Shown here piece after piece: positions 16,009-24,989 of a DNA stretch of 34,458 nt; the stretch's first letter is position 1; every line of letters starts with the position of its first letter. This DNA comes from a virus: positions 1 to 34,458 of the IMG/VR virus record IMGVR_UViG_3300046028_003142; one strand, written 5' to 3'. The notes under the pieces are model-generated. The model ran no database searches, was not told where the DNA came from, and saw nothing but the letters and a program-made list of their open reading frames with translations. The position numbers and the translations under genes were made by a program.

Positions 16009-18675
16009 TTATGCGCCGACTTCTTCGAAGGATACGCCTGTTCTTGTAGCAATAAAATTCAATTGAATAAAATTAATTGCTCGAGCAGGTTTAATGTATA
16101 TATCAGCAACAAATTCATTGCGATCTATAACTTCTCCAGTATTGTTTGTTTCATCGCAAACTACTCTGAAGTCTGTAACACCTCTACGACCTTGAACGTC
16201 TCTTAAGAATGGCTCTACAAGATTTCTAAATTGTGCTCGGGTAAATGCGTCATTAAATTCAAACAACTGAAATTTTGACGCCGTTGCAATTGCTTTTTCA
16301 AGAACAATAAACAATCTACGTACATTAATACGATCAAATGCACTTGGTCTTGCTAACAATGTTTTATCGCCAAATAACAACGTACCTTGTCCTGGGAATG
16401 TTACTACAGGATTTACGCCCTTCTTATATAATGCATCTCTATCTGCCTTTGACGGAGACCACGATAATTTAACAACATTTTTAATTACACCTCTGTTATA
16501 CCCTGCAGGTGAGAACCAAGGATCCGCAATATAATCTGTTCTAGCGGATAACCCTGCGATGTCGCCATTTAAGGGAACATATCTATATTTATCATTGTAA
16601 CGATCGTATTGATATTTCCAGCCTGAATCTAAAACCGCAAAAGATGAGGATGTTAAATTATCTCTGTGCGTAATTATTTTTGCTGCCTGGCCCGTTGTAT
16701 TTACTACATCTGCATAAGGTGGGGATGCGAATACTACACAATCTCTTCTACTTTCTGCAATTGCGATAACCGAATTTACTGCGGTATAGGATGTGGTTGG
16801 TCCCATTGGAATTAGTCCAACGTCGTATTCCTCATCGTTTGAGAAAATTTCATAACCTGCCAAAATATTTGCAATGCCGACTGTATCTCCAGACACACCT
16901 TGCGATAATGTGGTTGTTACATTTGCTAATAACGACCCAAACGTCTTATCGCGAGAAATTTGTCCCCAATTAGTCCCGCCCTCGGCAGTACTAGGATGAT
17001 CTAATACCCAAACATACGATGACTTATCATTAATTACATCTTTATAGTAATTTGAAGCTTGATCTGATGTTTTTGCGTCTGATGCTTTAGATAAGAACGA
17101 GTATTTTTCTAATATTGAATTAGGAGTACCAGTAAAAGATCCTCTAACATCAATAACAATTACATGGATTTCATCATTAGAACCACCTTGTACCTGCACC
17201 GAAGCAGATGTACTTGGAGCAGAATCAAACGATGACGCATATGCCCAATTAGAATATGTACTAGAGTCAGCTAAAGAAACTTTTATACTATTCCCTAATG
17301 TGCCAGGATATCTAGCAGCAAACATACCGTAATTTAATCCACCTGCGCTATAAGCCGATGTATAATTGTCTTCATTTAGAATTAACGGTGATACATAATC
17401 TACAACTACAATTGCATTTGCAACTTCTGTATTTTCAACAATTGTTATCGTCGGCGTTGCAATATACCCGCTACCAATATTAGTAACATTTGCACCTACA
17501 ACTTGGAATCCTAATTGTAATGCAATAAGTGCATTGCTTGTTATATAAGGCAAATCTTGTGTAGCAGGAACAACCGATACATTTGCTTCAGTATATCCAA
17601 ACCCTGCATTAGTAATTGCCACATCAATAATTTCTGCCTCTAACCGCGTATTTGCCGTTGCGTCAGTTCCACCCAATGTGTTATTGCGATTGATTGTAAC
17701 ATTAGGAGCAAATGCATATCCGCCAGCGCCAGGATTTAATAATGTGATCGTATCAATATACCCATAACCTAAATTAGCAGTTAATACTGCATCAACACCG
17801 GTGTTACCGTCTAATCTATTTACTGTTATAGTTGGCGCAGTTAAATATCCATTGCCGCTACTAGTAATTGTATACCCCGTCACTACGTTTGCTGTAACAA
17901 CAGGAACAACCGTTGCATGTTGTCCTCCGGGTACAAGTGTACCGCCAGATACAACAATATTAGCACTACCGTAATTTGTACCAGCTGTAGATATTTCAAT
18001 ATCTTTTAATTTAAAGTGTACATCTAAATTAGCAGATGCGCTGGTAGAACCTTGATTCTGTATTACAACATTGGATAAGGTTGTATAATTATTACCAGAG
18101 TTAATTAAATTAATTGCACCAATTTGACCTGCTCCTAATAACGCGGTTAATATTGCGCCTGACCCGTCTCCGTTGACAATTAATGTGGGTGCTACGGAAT
18201 ATCCAAACCCTGCGGTCGTTATGCCTGTACCAAATACATTGCCCGTCGAATATAATATTGGCGTCGCGGTTGCTGTCGTGCCGCCAAATGGCGATGTAGG
18301 GGCACTAATAGTCAACGTGATGCTATTAACATCAGAAAAACCTCGGTCGCTTGATGTGACAGTAACGGCAGAAACGGTACCATTTGGTACCGACACTGCA
18401 TTTTGTGCTATGGATTTATCAACAACTCGCGTGACTTGTAAATTGTTCCCATACGATAAAAAATTTGCTGCGGTAAAGAAGTATCCTGCAGTTGTATCAT
18501 TTGGGACACCAAATTGTTCTACAAGTTTTCCTTCAGAATCTACAGTTACTACTTGTTCAACAGGTCCCCATTGAAATGCGCCCGAAAATGCTCCCGCAGT
18601 AGTTGCAACCGAGGGAACAACAGTTGTTCTATCTTCTTCGGTAACTACAACGCCAGGTGAAAGCTGAAATGCCAT
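16009..18675 (-). CDS. 18: Tail sheath protein gp18 with repeat insertion
   Basis: The contractile sheath subunit. The N-terminus (MAFQLSPGVVVTEEDRTT, FQWGPVEQVVTV, FLSYGNNLQVTRVVD) and the C-terminal half (KYQYDRYNDKYRYVPL, SPAGYNRGVIKNVVKLSW, PSAFDRINVRRLFIVLEKA, PARAINFIQLNFIATRTG) match T4 gp18. Length is 888 residues against 659. The extra mass lies between residues about 100 and 425 and consists of about seven roughly 40-residue units, each with a G-x-[GN]-Y motif. T4 gp18 has one such motif in the equivalent place (STPGSNYAVG). The insertion should sit on the outer face of the sheath. A late promoter and leader hairpin lie upstream. Confidence 0.96.
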   Translation of the reverse strand: MAFQLSPGVVVTEEDRTTVVPSVATTAGAFSGAFQWGPVEQVVTVDSEGKLVEQFGVPNDTTAGYFFTAANFLSYGNNLQVTRVVDKSIAQNAVSVPNGTVSAVTVTSSDRGFSDVNSITLTISAPTSPFGGTTATATPILYSTGNVFGTGITTAGFGYSVAPTLIVNGDGSGAILTALLGAGQIGAINLINSGNNYTTLSNVVIQNQGSTSASANLDVHFKLKDIEISTAGTNYGSANIVVSGGTLVPGGQHATVVPVVTANVVTGYTITSSGNGYLTAPTITVNRLDGNTGVDAVLTANLGYGYIDTITLLNPGAGGYAFAPNVTINRNNTLGGTDATANTRLEAEIIDVAITNAGFGYTEANVSVVPATQDLPYITSNALIALQLGFQVVGANVTNIGSGYIATPTITIVENTEVANAIVVVDYVSPLILNEDNYTSAYSAGGLNYGMFAARYPGTLGNSIKVSLADSSTYSNWAYASSFDSAPSTSASVQVQGGSNDEIHVIVIDVRGSFTGTPNSILEKYSFLSKASDAKTSDQASNYYKDVINDKSSYVWVLDHPSTAEGGTNWGQISRDKTFGSLLANVTTTLSQGVSGDTVGIANILAGYEIFSNDEEYDVGLIPMGPTTSYTAVNSVIAIAESRRDCVVFASPPYADVVNTTGQAAKIITHRDNLTSSSFAVLDSGWKYQYDRYNDKYRYVPLNGDIAGLSARTDYIADPWFSPAGYNRGVIKNVVKLSWSPSKADRDALYKKGVNPVVTFPGQGTLLFGDKTLLARPSAFDRINVRRLFIVLEKAIATASKFQLFEFNDAFTRAQFRNLVEPFLRDVQGRRGVTDFRVVCDETNNTGEVIDRNEFVADIYIKPARAINFIQLNFIATRTGVSFEEVGA
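17401..18375 (-). repeat. Seven ~40-residue repeats inside the sheath gene
   Basis: Protein-level repeats with a GxGYxxxPTxTV-type core; the tyrosines fall at residues 159, 197, 235, 277, 320, 361 and 404, spacing 38-43. The units are diverged (GFGYSVAPT, GNGYLTAPT, GSGYIATPT versus GNNYTTLSN, GTNYGSANI), so this is an old array, not a recent tandem duplication. Confidence 0.85.
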
Positions 18676-18694
18676 CTTCTTCTCCTTGATAATT

Positions 18695-18714
18695 TTATAG
18701 ATATCTCTCTATAA
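18695..18714 (-). promoter_or_regulatory. Leader hairpin upstream of gp18
   Basis: A 7-bp stem (TTATAGA/TCTATAA) with a 6-nt loop lies in the gp18 leader, between the late promoter and the AAGGAG ribosome site. It is AT-rich and modest in strength; it may influence mRNA stability or be incidental. Confidence 0.35.
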
Positions 18715-18727
18715 TTTGATTTCTATT

Positions 18728-18735
18728 TATTTATA
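18728..18735 (-). promoter_or_regulatory. gp55-type late promoter for gp18
   Basis: Exact TATAAATA on the coding strand in the 71-nt gap between gp17 and gp18, 53 nt upstream of the sheath start. It should drive gp18, gp19 and probably gp20. Confidence 0.75.
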
Positions 18736-18746
18736 ATTACCAACAA

Positions 18747-20432
18747 TTAGACTTTTTCCAACCAATTTAGCACAACTTTATTCATATCTTTACCATTGCT
18801 ATTCGAAAACCAAAGATCTCCGTTTGCATCTTCCTCCGGTACCGATCTTTCAGTAGGCCCCTCATCTATGAATCCAAACGGGGTAAGATTTTCTTCAATC
18901 TGTTTGAATTGTTCTTCATATAATACTTTTCGCAGATTTGTGTCTGTTAAGTCTTTAAAGAAGGATTCATTAGATGCCCAAGCAAAAAGAACTAGGGTCA
19001 TTACAAGATCGTCGTGATAACCCTCATCTGCTTTATAAAATCCTCGTATCTCAATAAAGGTTGAGATTTCTCCAATAATATCGGTATCATGTATTAGTAG
19101 TTTATTACTTTCTACCATACTTTTGAATGCGGTGCAGCCAAGCCTTTTTACTAATTTGGTGGTTCGTACTCCAAGCGTAGCACCGGAACTAAATCCGCCG
19201 GATAAATATTGCCCGGACTTAGAGTTACTTCCTACAAAGAATACGTTTTCATATTCAAGATCGGTATATAAAGAATCGGCAACTTGTTGACCGTTATCAT
19301 TTATCTCAATTAAACAATATGCCGTATGGTAATCCTTTGCAACCTTATGTATAATATTTGGGTATAGTAATGGACTAATTTTATTGCTTCTGTATTTTGC
19401 CACCACCGTATAGGGGTATGCTGTTATATCCATAACCGTAAAGGCGCAATGGTCGCCTCCGACGCCTCTCGAAGTATCCGCTACAAGCATATAGACGTGA
19501 TCTTCTTCTGGCTCTACAATTATATCTAATCCATCTTTACTATACACATAGGGTTTAGATGACATTCTACCTATTGTATCCGGATTAACTAATGTGTTAG
19601 ATGACCCTAAGAAATTACATAATACTTCTTGGTTAAACTTAAGTTCACCGAGAATAGCTCTTTGTTCATCCGCCCACTTTTTGTCTCTACCCGGAATTTC
19701 GCTGTAATGTATAAACATAGGGATAAAACCATTGAGCTTTTGTTCTGCTTCGTTCCAAAATTTCCAAAAATGATTATACCCCAAAGGGGTAGATGTAAGT
19801 AGAATCTTTGTTGTTTCACCCGCAGAAACAACTGGGTATACTGAAGTAAAGAAATCCTCCGCTACATTATTTGGAATAATTGCAGCTTCATCAATATATA
19901 ACCAATTGACAGATTTACCTCGAATACCGGAAGAGCTTGTAGCCGCAGTAAAAATTCTAGATCCATTTTCTAATTCAATATCACCTTTGTTAAATGTCTT
20001 AACGCCTTGTTGCATCCAAATAGGTAAACATTCATACATCAGTTCATACCGATATAAAACTTCTCTCGCAGCTGAAGATTTATTTGCTAAAATAGCAACA
20101 GTTTTATTTGATTGAAATAGAGTATACCATAGAATGCAAGCAGCAGATGTAATTGTTTTACCTTGTTGTCTGCCTTCCATTAATATAACTTTGCGATTAT
20201 TAAGAATAAGATCAACTTTTCTTTTTTGGCATTCATATAAAATAAAGGGAATTAATCCTTTATCCAAAGAAACAATCTTGCAATATGTTTCAATAAAATA
20301 TATAGGATTTTGAATACATTTCATTAATTCCGATACTTGCTCGGAAGTGTATGATATAGTGGTACCAATTTGTTTTAAATTTGGGTTACCATTATAAGAA
20401 ATTTTCTTACTGGTCGATTCTGATACTATCAT
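18747..20432 (-). CDS. 17: Terminase large subunit gp17
   Basis: The DNA-packaging motor: an N-terminal ATPase and a C-terminal nuclease. Walker A is GRQQGKT (87-93), Walker B LYIDEAA (D181, E182), and the coupling motif is LLTSTP (211-216). The RNase H-like nuclease has D319 in VADTSRGVGGDH, E376 in CLIEIND and D474/D475 in GYHDDLVMTLVLF. The length of 561 residues is slightly under T4 (610). ATG 20432 lies inside the end of gp16, overlapping by 26 nt, suggesting coupled translation of the two subunits. Confidence 0.97.
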   Translation of the reverse strand: MIVSESTSKKISYNGNPNLKQIGTTISYTSEQVSELMKCIQNPIYFIETYCKIVSLDKGLIPFILYECQKRKVDLILNNRKVILMEGRQQGKTITSAACILWYTLFQSNKTVAILANKSSAAREVLYRYELMYECLPIWMQQGVKTFNKGDIELENGSRIFTAATSSSGIRGKSVNWLYIDEAAIIPNNVAEDFFTSVYPVVSAGETTKILLTSTPLGYNHFWKFWNEAEQKLNGFIPMFIHYSEIPGRDKKWADEQRAILGELKFNQEVLCNFLGSSNTLVNPDTIGRMSSKPYVYSKDGLDIIVEPEEDHVYMLVADTSRGVGGDHCAFTVMDITAYPYTVVAKYRSNKISPLLYPNIIHKVAKDYHTAYCLIEINDNGQQVADSLYTDLEYENVFFVGSNSKSGQYLSGGFSSGATLGVRTTKLVKRLGCTAFKSMVESNKLLIHDTDIIGEISTFIEIRGFYKADEGYHDDLVMTLVLFAWASNESFFKDLTDTNLRKVLYEEQFKQIEENLTPFGFIDEGPTERSVPEEDANGDLWFSNSNGKDMNKVVLNWLEKV

Positions 20433-20841
20433 TTTTATTGCCCAATAATTTCATAAGTTCAGCAGTTGACCCTGCAAATACTACATTATTTTGAGTACCG
20501 ATATGCCCTGCAGGTTTGTCTCTGTCTAATTCTTTGACTTGTTTTTGCAATGCAAGTAAATCCTTAGACACATCTGACAATGTTTTGATGAATTGTCCAG
20601 CGACCTCATAATGCCTAGGTGTTTCCGAATTTTTAGAAAGTTCTATAAGATTTTCTAAAGTGTCTCCGCCTTGTATAATAAGTGTACGAAGAGTATTTCT
20701 TGCTAATTGATAATCTTCTTCTTGATCTGTTTCCTTATTAGAATTTAAATTTGACACAATAGGTGCGGTAGTAAGGGCATTAGTCTGCTCCATCACTGGC
20801 TCTATGTCAAAAAGATCATGTAAATTCTCTAAATTTTTCAT
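20407..20841 (-). CDS. 16: Terminase small subunit gp16
   Basis: A 144-residue protein directly before gp17. It has a predominantly helical central domain (QLARNTLRTLIIQGGDTLEN, FIKTLSDVSKDLLALQKQVK) like the coiled-coil core of T4 gp16, a polar N-terminus starting MKNLENLHDLFDIEP, and a short C-terminal NVVFAGSTAELMKLL. It would recognise the packaging start and stimulate the gp17 ATPase. It begins immediately after the gp15 stop. Confidence 0.88.
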   Translation of the reverse strand: MKNLENLHDLFDIEPVMEQTNALTTAPIVSNLNSNKETDQEEDYQLARNTLRTLIIQGGDTLENLIELSKNSETPRHYEVAGQFIKTLSDVSKDLLALQKQVKELDRDKPAGHIGTQNNVVFAGSTAELMKLLGNKNDSIRIDQ

Positions 20842-21591
20842 TTAAAAATCTTCAAAATTTTCTATATACCCATAACTATCAGTTACATTTGCTGTGGGAG
20901 AATCCGGTTGAACCGTAATTTTTTGTTGTTGATTCGTTAAATCTGGCGAATTAAAGGTATTTGTAATAACCTTTTTAATAACACCTTGTTTATTAACAGG
21001 GCCATAAAAATTAAGTTTAACTGTAAACCCTAAAGTCCACATAACAGAACGTCTGGTTACAAAATCTCCTTCATAGTCATCTTCAAACCCTATAGTATTT
21101 AATAAAATAGGAAGATCATTTTGTATATTTAATTCCGGTATTGCCTTTAAAGTTAAATTATAGTCGGGATTAAAATATGGTAATATTTGTTCAATAATTT
21201 GTAATCCATCATCTTGATTTCTAGCATACACATATAACAACATAGATAAATTATATGGAGTAGGCGCGTATTGTGTACTTGAAGTTGTGCTTGTATCCAA
21301 TGCCCTAGATTGTTGTATTGGACTAACTTTTCTATTAGGATCATAATCCAATGATACTAATTCAAACCCCATTCTAGGTAAAATAACTTGAAATTGATTT
21401 GTTTCTATAGTAGGTTGTTGATTTATTCTAGCTAAAAATTTCTGTTTAGGCGAATAAGATAACGGTACCCGTTGTACATTTATAGTATTGCCGTTACCAT
21501 CTTTTCGTTCAATGGTTATACTATTGAACATATTACCAAAAGCAATAATTGCCTTTCTAATAGTCCCCCAATAAAATCGTTGATCTAGCAT
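20842..21591 (-). CDS. 15: Tail sheath stabiliser gp15
   Basis: Caps the top of the tail sheath and joins tail to neck. The opening LDQRFYWGTIRKAIIAFGNM corresponds to the FYNSSFRRYATLMGDLF start of T4 gp15. FNSITIERKDGNG, VPLSYSPKQKFLARIN, YNLSMLLYVYARNQDDGLQI and IEQILPYFNPDYNLTL are family blocks. It has 249 residues, similar to T4 (272). The ATG directly follows the gp14 stop. Confidence 0.94.
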   Translation of the reverse strand: MLDQRFYWGTIRKAIIAFGNMFNSITIERKDGNGNTINVQRVPLSYSPKQKFLARINQQPTIETNQFQVILPRMGFELVSLDYDPNRKVSPIQQSRALDTSTTSSTQYAPTPYNLSMLLYVYARNQDDGLQIIEQILPYFNPDYNLTLKAIPELNIQNDLPILLNTIGFEDDYEGDFVTRRSVMWTLGFTVKLNFYGPVNKQGVIKKVITNTFNSPDLTNQQQKITVQPDSPTANVTDSYGYIENFEDF

Positions 21592-22332
21592 TTAAGGATC
21601 TCCAAACGGATTTCTTTCAGAAAAATCCAAAACTGCATTTTTTTCTGCTCGTATTTTTTCATTATCTGCACCAACCGTTGGCTTATTCGAAGTATAATCC
21701 TCTAATACCATTGGAGTTAATTCAGAAGTTTCTAATAATATACTATCTCCGCTTTCGGAAATTATTTCAAAGTTATCTATATCTAAATCATAACCAGATG
21801 CCAATTGATCTATTTCAGCAACACCCGTGTTAAATCTTTCATTAGAATATTGCATCAATTCCCCATATAGGGTATAAACATATAATTTGCCTACCTGATA
21901 AAATGGTACGGCATGTTCGACTTTTCGTATCTCAAAAAAACCTTTTGTCAACGGAAAATAAATTACGTCACCTTCTGCTGGTCTAGTTAATATAGAATTA
22001 CCTGTGCTACCAATTACATCTGACCAACGTTTTCTTGCGACAACAAATGTAGCCGAATCTCTAATCTCAACACCAAATTTCGTTAATAATTCGCTATCAC
22101 CTTCGAAACCATTATTAGATTGTAAATACATCTCAATTGGGTAAGCGTGATCAAAAGTATTAGTTGGGTCTTCAGTTAGAACATTATCATAGTTACTAGG
22201 AGTACGTGGTATATAATAGACTTCGAATCCATAAATTTTCATCGATTCAATAATTAAATCTTCATAGATATTCTGCTCAGAGGCACGACCTATGTTCTTA
22301 CCAGATTGAAAATAATGGTTAACTGTTGCCAT
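21592..22332 (-). CDS. 14: Neck protein gp14
   Basis: A neck protein that seals the packaged head. Family features are EDLIIESMKIYGFEVYYIPR near the start (T4: [20 protein letters not shown]), a FGVEIRDSATFVVARKRW strand region, EGDVIYFPLTKGFFEIRKVE and VPFYQVGKLYVYTL. 246 residues against 256 in T4, ending RNPFGDP like the SPFDNDF tail of T4. It lies between the gp13 region and gp15. Confidence 0.95.
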   Translation of the reverse strand: MATVNHYFQSGKNIGRASEQNIYEDLIIESMKIYGFEVYYIPRTPSNYDNVLTEDPTNTFDHAYPIEMYLQSNNGFEGDSELLTKFGVEIRDSATFVVARKRWSDVIGSTGNSILTRPAEGDVIYFPLTKGFFEIRKVEHAVPFYQVGKLYVYTLYGELMQYSNERFNTGVAEIDQLASGYDLDIDNFEIISESGDSILLETSELTPMVLEDYTSNKPTVGADNEKIRAEKNAVLDFSERNPFGDP

Positions 22333-22334
22333 TT

Positions 22335-22412
22335 TTAGTATTGACTTTCTATTGACAAGGTGTTATTATCTCTATGTACCCTATTAATAAACACTACATT
22401 ATTATATTCCAT
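22335..22412 (-). CDS. Possible 25-residue ORF between gp13 and gp14
   Basis: The gap between gp13 and gp14 is unusually long for this operon and is filled almost exactly by an ATG-initiated frame of 25 codons, starting MEYNNVVFINRVHRDN, with its stop two bases before the gp14 ATG. No strong ribosome site precedes it; CAGG is about 10 bases upstream. It could be a real small protein, a translational coupler for gp14, or chance. Nothing is recognised in it. Confidence 0.3.
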   Translation of the reverse strand: MEYNNVVFINRVHRDNNTLSIESQY

Positions 22413-22418
22413 TATTAA

Positions 22419-23162
22419 TTAGCCTGTAAAAAAGTCTACAGGTAGCTGAAAACTGGATTGTATATCATCTTCAATTTGTTTGATCTCTACCATAGCTTCA
22501 TTATAAATCGTTTCACCGTTAAGCGTTACTCCGCCAGGTAATTGCATACCGGAAAACTTCTTAAGATTATCTCCCCATTGCCGTTTAATCAAAGCAGTAG
22601 TATACATTTTAAGGAATCTATCGTCATAAACATCGCGATATGTTTCCGGATCTAATATTCGGTAACAATCAACCAATAGATATTCGCCCACGGCGACATC
22701 AGCACTCCAATCCATATCGATGAAAAGTCTATTCATGTGCCGATTAAATCTAATTGGCTTTTGACCTACAAGTAATTGATTGATTAATTCAATTTCTCTT
22801 TTCACTGTGTAGTAGTAAATCAAATCCGTAGACATTAAACTATACAAATCGTTAATCATAATTTGATATTTTAAACTAAACAGATTCAATCCATCTGATT
22901 TATTTGTAAATGGAAAAATTTCCTGTACCCCCACAACGGTATCCGGTACAGAAATATATTGATTATCTTTATCTGTTTGAGTAATTTGATGCTTTAAATA
23001 TACTCTTTCTATCGCATCATAATGATATTCGCGATAAAATTGAAACGCATCATCAATTCTATCTTCCACCTGATCGTCATCTACGTTTATTTCTAAAACA
23101 GGTGATCCTAATCTACGTAGGCAATAGTCTCTTAGACCTTCTCTGGATGTTACTTTAGCCAT
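22419..23162 (-). CDS. 13: Neck protein gp13
   Basis: Head-completion/neck protein that binds the portal. [20 protein letters not shown] near the start matches LKDVILRRLGAPIINVELT of T4 gp13, [18 protein letters not shown] matches ALELYGEYHFDGLN, and [19 protein letters not shown] matches GMMLPGGVTIDGQRLIEEA. Its 247 residues lack about 60 residues of the T4 protein (309). The start overlaps the end of the fibre gene by eight bases, and a second decayed copy of the first nine codons lies at 24990-25019. Confidence 0.95.
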   Translation of the reverse strand: MAKVTSREGLRDYCLRRLGSPVLEINVDDDQVEDRIDDAFQFYREYHYDAIERVYLKHQITQTDKDNQYISVPDTVVGVQEIFPFTNKSDGLNLFSLKYQIMINDLYSLMSTDLIYYYTVKREIELINQLLVGQKPIRFNRHMNRLFIDMDWSADVAVGEYLLVDCYRILDPETYRDVYDDRFLKMYTTALIKRQWGDNLKKFSGMQLPGGVTLNGETIYNEAMVEIKQIEDDIQSSFQLPVDFFTG

Positions 23163-24408
23163 AGTATACTATTTCTCCGGTAGTTGGATTATATGCTAAT
23201 GATAAAAATCCTGCAGGTATAGTATTCCCCGCATTTCGTATTGGTTTAATTATTAAAGTATTGGCTGCGGTGTTAGTTAATCCATTTCCGGTAGCATTAA
23301 TTATAATTGAATTGTCTGTTTGTCTAATATTACCTGAGTTATAACCTATTGCAATTGCTAAATTTCCTTGATTTGAAAATCCTGCACCGGCGCCTAATGC
23401 GATTGCGTATGTTCCTTGATTTGTGTGCGCCGCCCAATTTCCGATTGCGACTGCTGAATTTCCTTGATCATCATATCCCGCTCTTTCACCAATTGCGACT
23501 GCTGAATTTCCTTGGGTAAATCGTCCCGCTAGTATGCCTATGGCTACTGCGTTTATTCCTTGATTAGCATTAGCGGCAAAGCGTCCGATTGCGATTGCAT
23601 TCGTTCCTTGATTAGAAAATCCCGCATAGTCGCCAATTCCGACTGTGTTTCTTCCTTGATTATAATATCCTGCTCCTGCGCCTATTGCGATTGCTGATAT
23701 TCCTTGATTATTATTGCCGGCAGTTTGGCCTATTGCGACTGCTGCCATTCCTTGACTAAACTGCCCCGCGCCAAGCCCCATTGCAATAGCTTGACCCCCT
23801 TGCGCGGACAACCCGGCAAATGAGCCTATTTTAATATTGCCACTATTAGAAACGGTTACATTTGCCGTGCTACCTACCCCGGCTGGGCCTGTTGCTCCGG
23901 TTACACCAACTAATGAATTTCCAGTAAAATCTTTTACATCATTTGTTCTTATTTGAGCAACATATGCAGTACGCCATACGACATTCGAAGAACCTAAATC
24001 ATATAGATCGCTAGAAACAGGAATAAGACTTTGTGCAATTACTGATAAGTTTGCAGCACCGGCGCTGCCGGTGGCTCCTTGAACTCCGGTGGCGCCTGTT
24101 GCACCTGCTCCTGTTGCTCCCGTTGCTCCTGCGTTTCCGGTTAATCCTGTAGATCCAATTACGCTTGCGTTGCCGGCAGGCCCCGCCGGACCGGTAGCAC
24201 CAGTTAATCCAATAACCCCAGTGGCGCCTGTTACACCACTTCCGGTTCCACCTGTTGCATATTCAAGAGAATTCCAAGTATTAGAGCCATCTCCATATTT
24301 TATTTTACCCGTGTTCATTTCTAAACCAGGTTCTCCTTGAGATAAAATTGGATTAGTATTTGCCCAATTTACAGATGTATCTCTTCTTAATTGTATTTTG
24401 TTAGCCAT
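23155..24408 (-). CDS. Fibre/adhesin with Mtd-type N-terminus, collagen and YadA-head repeats
   Basis: 417 residues in four parts. Residues 1-50 ([20 protein letters not shown], then [16 protein letters not shown]) are the short phage-fibre N-terminal domain related to the major tropism determinant N-terminus. Residues about 55-118 and 168-178 are collagen-like GAT/GPA triplets. Residues 203-362 are ten 16-residue units with an A-[IV]-A-[IM]-G-x-x-A-G core, the pattern of trimeric adhesin (YadA-type) heads. The C-terminus ends in [16 protein letters not shown]. It is probably a trimeric receptor-binding or accessory fibre. Its stop overlaps the gp13 start by eight bases. Repeats make length change likely among relatives. 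Confidence 0.85.
   Translation of the reverse strand: MANKIQLRRDTSVNWANTNPILSQGEPGLEMNTGKIKYGDGSNTWNSLEYATGGTGSGVTGATGVIGLTGATGPAGPAGNASVIGSTGLTGNAGATGATGAGATGATGVQGATGSAGAANLSVIAQSLIPVSSDLYDLGSSNVVWRTAYVAQIRTNDVKDFTGNSLVGVTGATGPAGVGSTANVTVSNSGNIKIGSFAGLSAQGGQAIAMGLGAGQFSQGMAAVAIGQTAGNNNQGISAIAIGAGAGYYNQGRNTVGIGDYAGFSNQGTNAIAIGRFAANANQGINAVAIGILAGRFTQGNSAVAIGERAGYDDQGNSAVAIGNWAAHTNQGTYAIALGAGAGFSNQGNLAIAIGYNSGNIRQTDNSIIINATGNGLTNTAANTLIIKPIRNAGNTIPAGFLSLAYNPTTGEIVYYG
23323..23802 (-). repeat. Ten 48-bp coding repeats (YadA-head-like)
   Basis: Ten in-frame units of 16 codons, each opening with QG and carrying AIAIGxxAG or a close variant. Unit length is constant at 16 residues across all ten, with variable tips (GQFS, GNNN, GYYN, GFSN, GRFT), as expected of left-handed parallel beta-roll trimers. 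Confidence 0.9.
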
Positions 24409-24452
24409 TTTGTGTTACGTCTCCGTTAAAGGATTTCTTATTATATATGGAT

Positions 24453-24980
24453 CTATGCAGTACCGCCATCCACATTAAAATTAATTGTATCATATATTGT
24501 TGTTGCGCTGCCGCCATCTAAATTTGTTACTGTATATGTTATACCCGGTGCACCGGTCAATCCTCTAAGACCCGTAAAACCTCTAAGCCCGGTTGCCCCT
24601 CGAACACCCGTAGCACCGGCGCCGGTGGCGCCCTGAATACCTTGAATGCCCGTAGCACCGGTTAATCCCATGTTACCTCGGAATCCGGATGCGCCTCGAA
24701 TACCTGTAGCGCCAGTCAATCCTGTACTACCTCGAGCACCTGCAGCACCGGTTACTGAAATACCTGTAGCACCAGTTAATCCGGCAGGACCTTGAACGCC
24801 CATACTACCTCGTAATCCAATTGGACCTCGAATACCTGTAGCACCAGTTAATCCTGTATTACCTCGAGCGCCTGCAGTACCGGTCAACCCCGTTAATCCG
24901 GTGGCGCCAGTCAATCCCATGTTACCTCGGAATCCGGAGGCGCCGATTGCTCCTGTTGCTCCTGTTGCCCCATTAGTCAT
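24453..24980 (-). CDS. Collagen-like virion protein
   Basis: 175 residues. Nearly the whole protein from residue 4 to about 148 is Gly-x-y triplets ([32 protein letters not shown]) with two short phase breaks (GISVTG and GAGATG). The C-terminus [16 protein letters not shown] then FNVDGGTA is a small capping motif common on phage collagen proteins. It should trimerise into a thin rod, perhaps a fibre or whisker on baseplate or head. There is no N-terminal anchoring domain, so it may bind the adjacent Mtd-type fibre. DNA-level repeats are present, including an exact 26-nt copy at 24664 and 24913. Confidence 0.85.
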   Translation of the reverse strand: MTNGATGATGAIGASGFRGNMGLTGATGLTGLTGTAGARGNTGLTGATGIRGPIGLRGSMGVQGPAGLTGATGISVTGAAGARGSTGLTGATGIRGASGFRGNMGLTGATGIQGIQGATGAGATGVRGATGLRGFTGLRGLTGAPGITYTVTNLDGGSATTIYDTINFNVDGGTA

Positions 24981-24989
24981 AATTTGCTC

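Noticed and set aside
23155-24408. Diversity-generating retroelement suggested by the Mtd-type N-terminus
   Set aside because: No reverse transcriptase, template repeat or C-type-lectin variable region is visible in the window; only the N-terminal fibre domain is shared.
23155-24980. Regular repeats that could be mistaken for a CRISPR array
   Set aside because: The 48-bp units and collagen triplets are in-frame, diverged, and have no spacers; they are protein repeats.
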